Source: JBDSLU01 sp039916225
GTDB taxonomy: Bacteria > Acidobacteriota > Vicinamibacteria > Vicinamibacterales > Vicinamibacteraceae
Assembly (NCBI GenBank): GCA_039916225.1
Contig: JBDSLU010000017.1
Coordinates: forward strand, 1 to 13,607
Direction: 5' to 3'
Length of the DNA: 13,607 bases
A model generated the notes under the pieces. It did not search any database and was not told the DNA's origin. It worked only from the letters and a program-made list of their open reading frames with translations. Shown here one piece after another: positions 12,690 through 13,607 of the stretch. Position 1 is the stretch's first letter; every line of letters starts with the position of its first letter. The translations under genes and the position numbers were made by a program.

Positions 12690-13607
12690 GTGAGATCTGT
12701 CCGGGTCACCCCGTCACTCGCCCTCGTCCTTGCCCTCGCCGCCGGAGCCGTCTTCGTGGGTGCCGACGGCACGCCGCAGACGCTGCCGTTCACCCATGCC
12801 TGGACCGACACGGGCCAGATCACGGCCAACGACACCTGGACCGGCGTGCCGGGCATCCAGGGCTTCCTCGGTCAGAACATCACGACCGCCACCGGCGTCG
12901 ATCCGCAGACGCTGCTGACGACCAGCGCCCTTGCCGACGACCTCGACGTCAGCGCCAACCAGACCAACCCGAACACCTTCAACACCGGCGGCGTCGCCGA
13001 GTTCGACGGGATCGCCAACCCGACGATCGCCCTGAACGGCTCGGGCACGGCCGACGCGCCCTACATCCTGCTGGCGCTGCGGACGACGGGGCAGTCGGGC
13101 ATTCGCGTCACCTACACGCTGCGCGATCTCGACGGCTCGGTCGACAACGCCGTCCAGCCGGTCGCGCTGCAGTTCCGCGTCGGCTCGACCGGCCTCTTCA
13201 CCAACGTGCCGGCCGGCTTCGTCGCCGACGCGTCGGCGGGGCCGAGTCTGGCCGGCCTCGAGACGCCGGTCAGCGTGGTCCTGCCGGCAGCGGCCGACGA
13301 CCAGAGCGAGCTGCAGGTTCGCGTCATCACCACCAACGCCGTCGGCAATGACGAGTGGGTGGGCATCGACGACATCAGCGTCACCGCCGGCGGCGGACCG
13401 CCGCAGCCGACGCTGTCAGTGACCGACGTCGGCGTCACCGAAGGCGACGCCGGGCTGGTCACCGCGCACGTGCTGGTGCGGCTGACGTCGGCCGCCGGGC
13501 CTGGTGGGGTCACTTTCGACGTGGCGACGGCGGATGGAAGCGCGCGTGCGGACAACGCCGACTACGTGCCCCTGGCGCTGGCCGCGCAGACGATCGCCGA
13601 GGGTGCC
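12690..13607 (+). CDS. Secreted Calx-beta-domain protein, N-terminal 306 residues (continues past window)
   Basis: Start of a large exported protein; the frame is open to the last base of the window. GTG 12690 is set by AGGAGG 5 nt upstream and gives a signal peptide (MRSVRVTPSLALVLALAAGA, cleavage near GADG, about residue 26). Residues 28-231 form a beta-rich secreted domain with segments TLPFTHAWTDTGQITANDTW, IANPTIALNGSGTADAPYIL and ITTNAVGNDEWVGIDDISVT. A GGGPPQP linker follows, then a Calx-beta domain from about residue 241 (LSVTDVGVTEGDAGL, then VTFDVATADGSARADNADYV). This order is familiar to me from the N-termini of large extracellular proteins, including ExeM/NucH-type endonucleases, but the catalytic part is outside the window, so function is open. 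Calx-beta domains bind Ca2+ and serve adhesion or scaffolding. Confidence 0.88.
   Translation, partial: MRSVRVTPSLALVLALAAGAVFVGADGTPQTLPFTHAWTDTGQITANDTWTGVPGIQGFLGQNITTATGVDPQTLLTTSALADDLDVSANQTNPNTFNTGGVAEFDGIANPTIALNGSGTADAPYILLALRTTGQSGIRVTYTLRDLDGSVDNAVQPVALQFRVGSTGLFTNVPAGFVADASAGPSLAGLETPVSVVLPAAADDQSELQVRVITTNAVGNDEWVGIDDISVTAGGGPPQPTLSVTDVGVTEGDAGLVTAHVLVRLTSAAGPGGVTFDVATADGSARADNADYVPLALAAQTIAEGA

Noticed and set aside
1..13607. CRISPR arrays, insertion sequences, tRNA or rRNA genes
   Set aside because: I saw no regularly spaced repeats, transposase motifs, terminal inverted repeats or cloverleaf/rRNA-like sequence on either strand.

Overview
The DNA is very G+C rich, with strong G/C preference at third codon positions. 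The genes point to an acidobacterium, most likely of the Vicinamibacteria type: a secreted von Willebrand A protein of the 'VWFA-related acidobacterial' kind next to a TPR protein, several Tat-exported carbohydrate enzymes, a Calx-beta secreted protein, and several genes whose starts lie only a few bases after a -10-like hexamer. This placement is inferred from gene content; there is no rRNA or other phylogenetic marker in the window.

Layout. (1) 1-590: 3' part of modA, the periplasmic molybdate-binding protein. (2) 707-2874: a two-gene unit of a secreted TPR protein and a secreted VWA-domain protein. (3) 2879-4486, minus strand: prfC (release factor 3), meeting the VWA gene tail to tail. (4) 4480-4902: a coding-like plus-strand frame with no convincing start, possibly a gene remnant. 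(5) 4909-6435: an arsenic-type methylation module. It holds a Cys-rich MarR-family regulator, a terminator and an arsM arsenite methyltransferase. The two genes carry near-identical operator-like sequences just before their starts. (6) 12186 down to 6508, minus strand: four closely spaced genes (gaps 10, 26 and 15 nt), probably one operon. They encode a Tat-exported Gfo/Idh/MocA oxidoreductase, a Tat-exported GH95 alpha-L-fucosidase, a secreted PF00756-type esterase and a LOG-family nucleotide phosphoribohydrolase. (7) 12327-12593: a small hypothetical secreted or membrane protein, divergent from that operon. (8) 12690 to the window end: the N-terminal 306 residues of a secreted Calx-beta protein.

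How the parts work together. Region 6 looks like a cell-envelope system for trimming acylated, fucosylated (possibly plant-derived) glycans: the esterase removes acyl groups, GH95 removes terminal fucose or galactose, and the exported oxidoreductase acts on a sugar. The LOG protein at the end of the operon is the odd member. Region 5 looks like a self-contained metalloid response. The repressor probably controls itself and arsM through the shared operator, and both proteins end in cysteine-rich tails that could bind As(III). This is the most interesting part of the window.

I saw no tRNA, rRNA, CRISPR array, insertion sequence or attachment site. The only stretch over 300 bases without a confident gene is 4487-4949, described under the 4576-4902 entry and the marR promoter entry.
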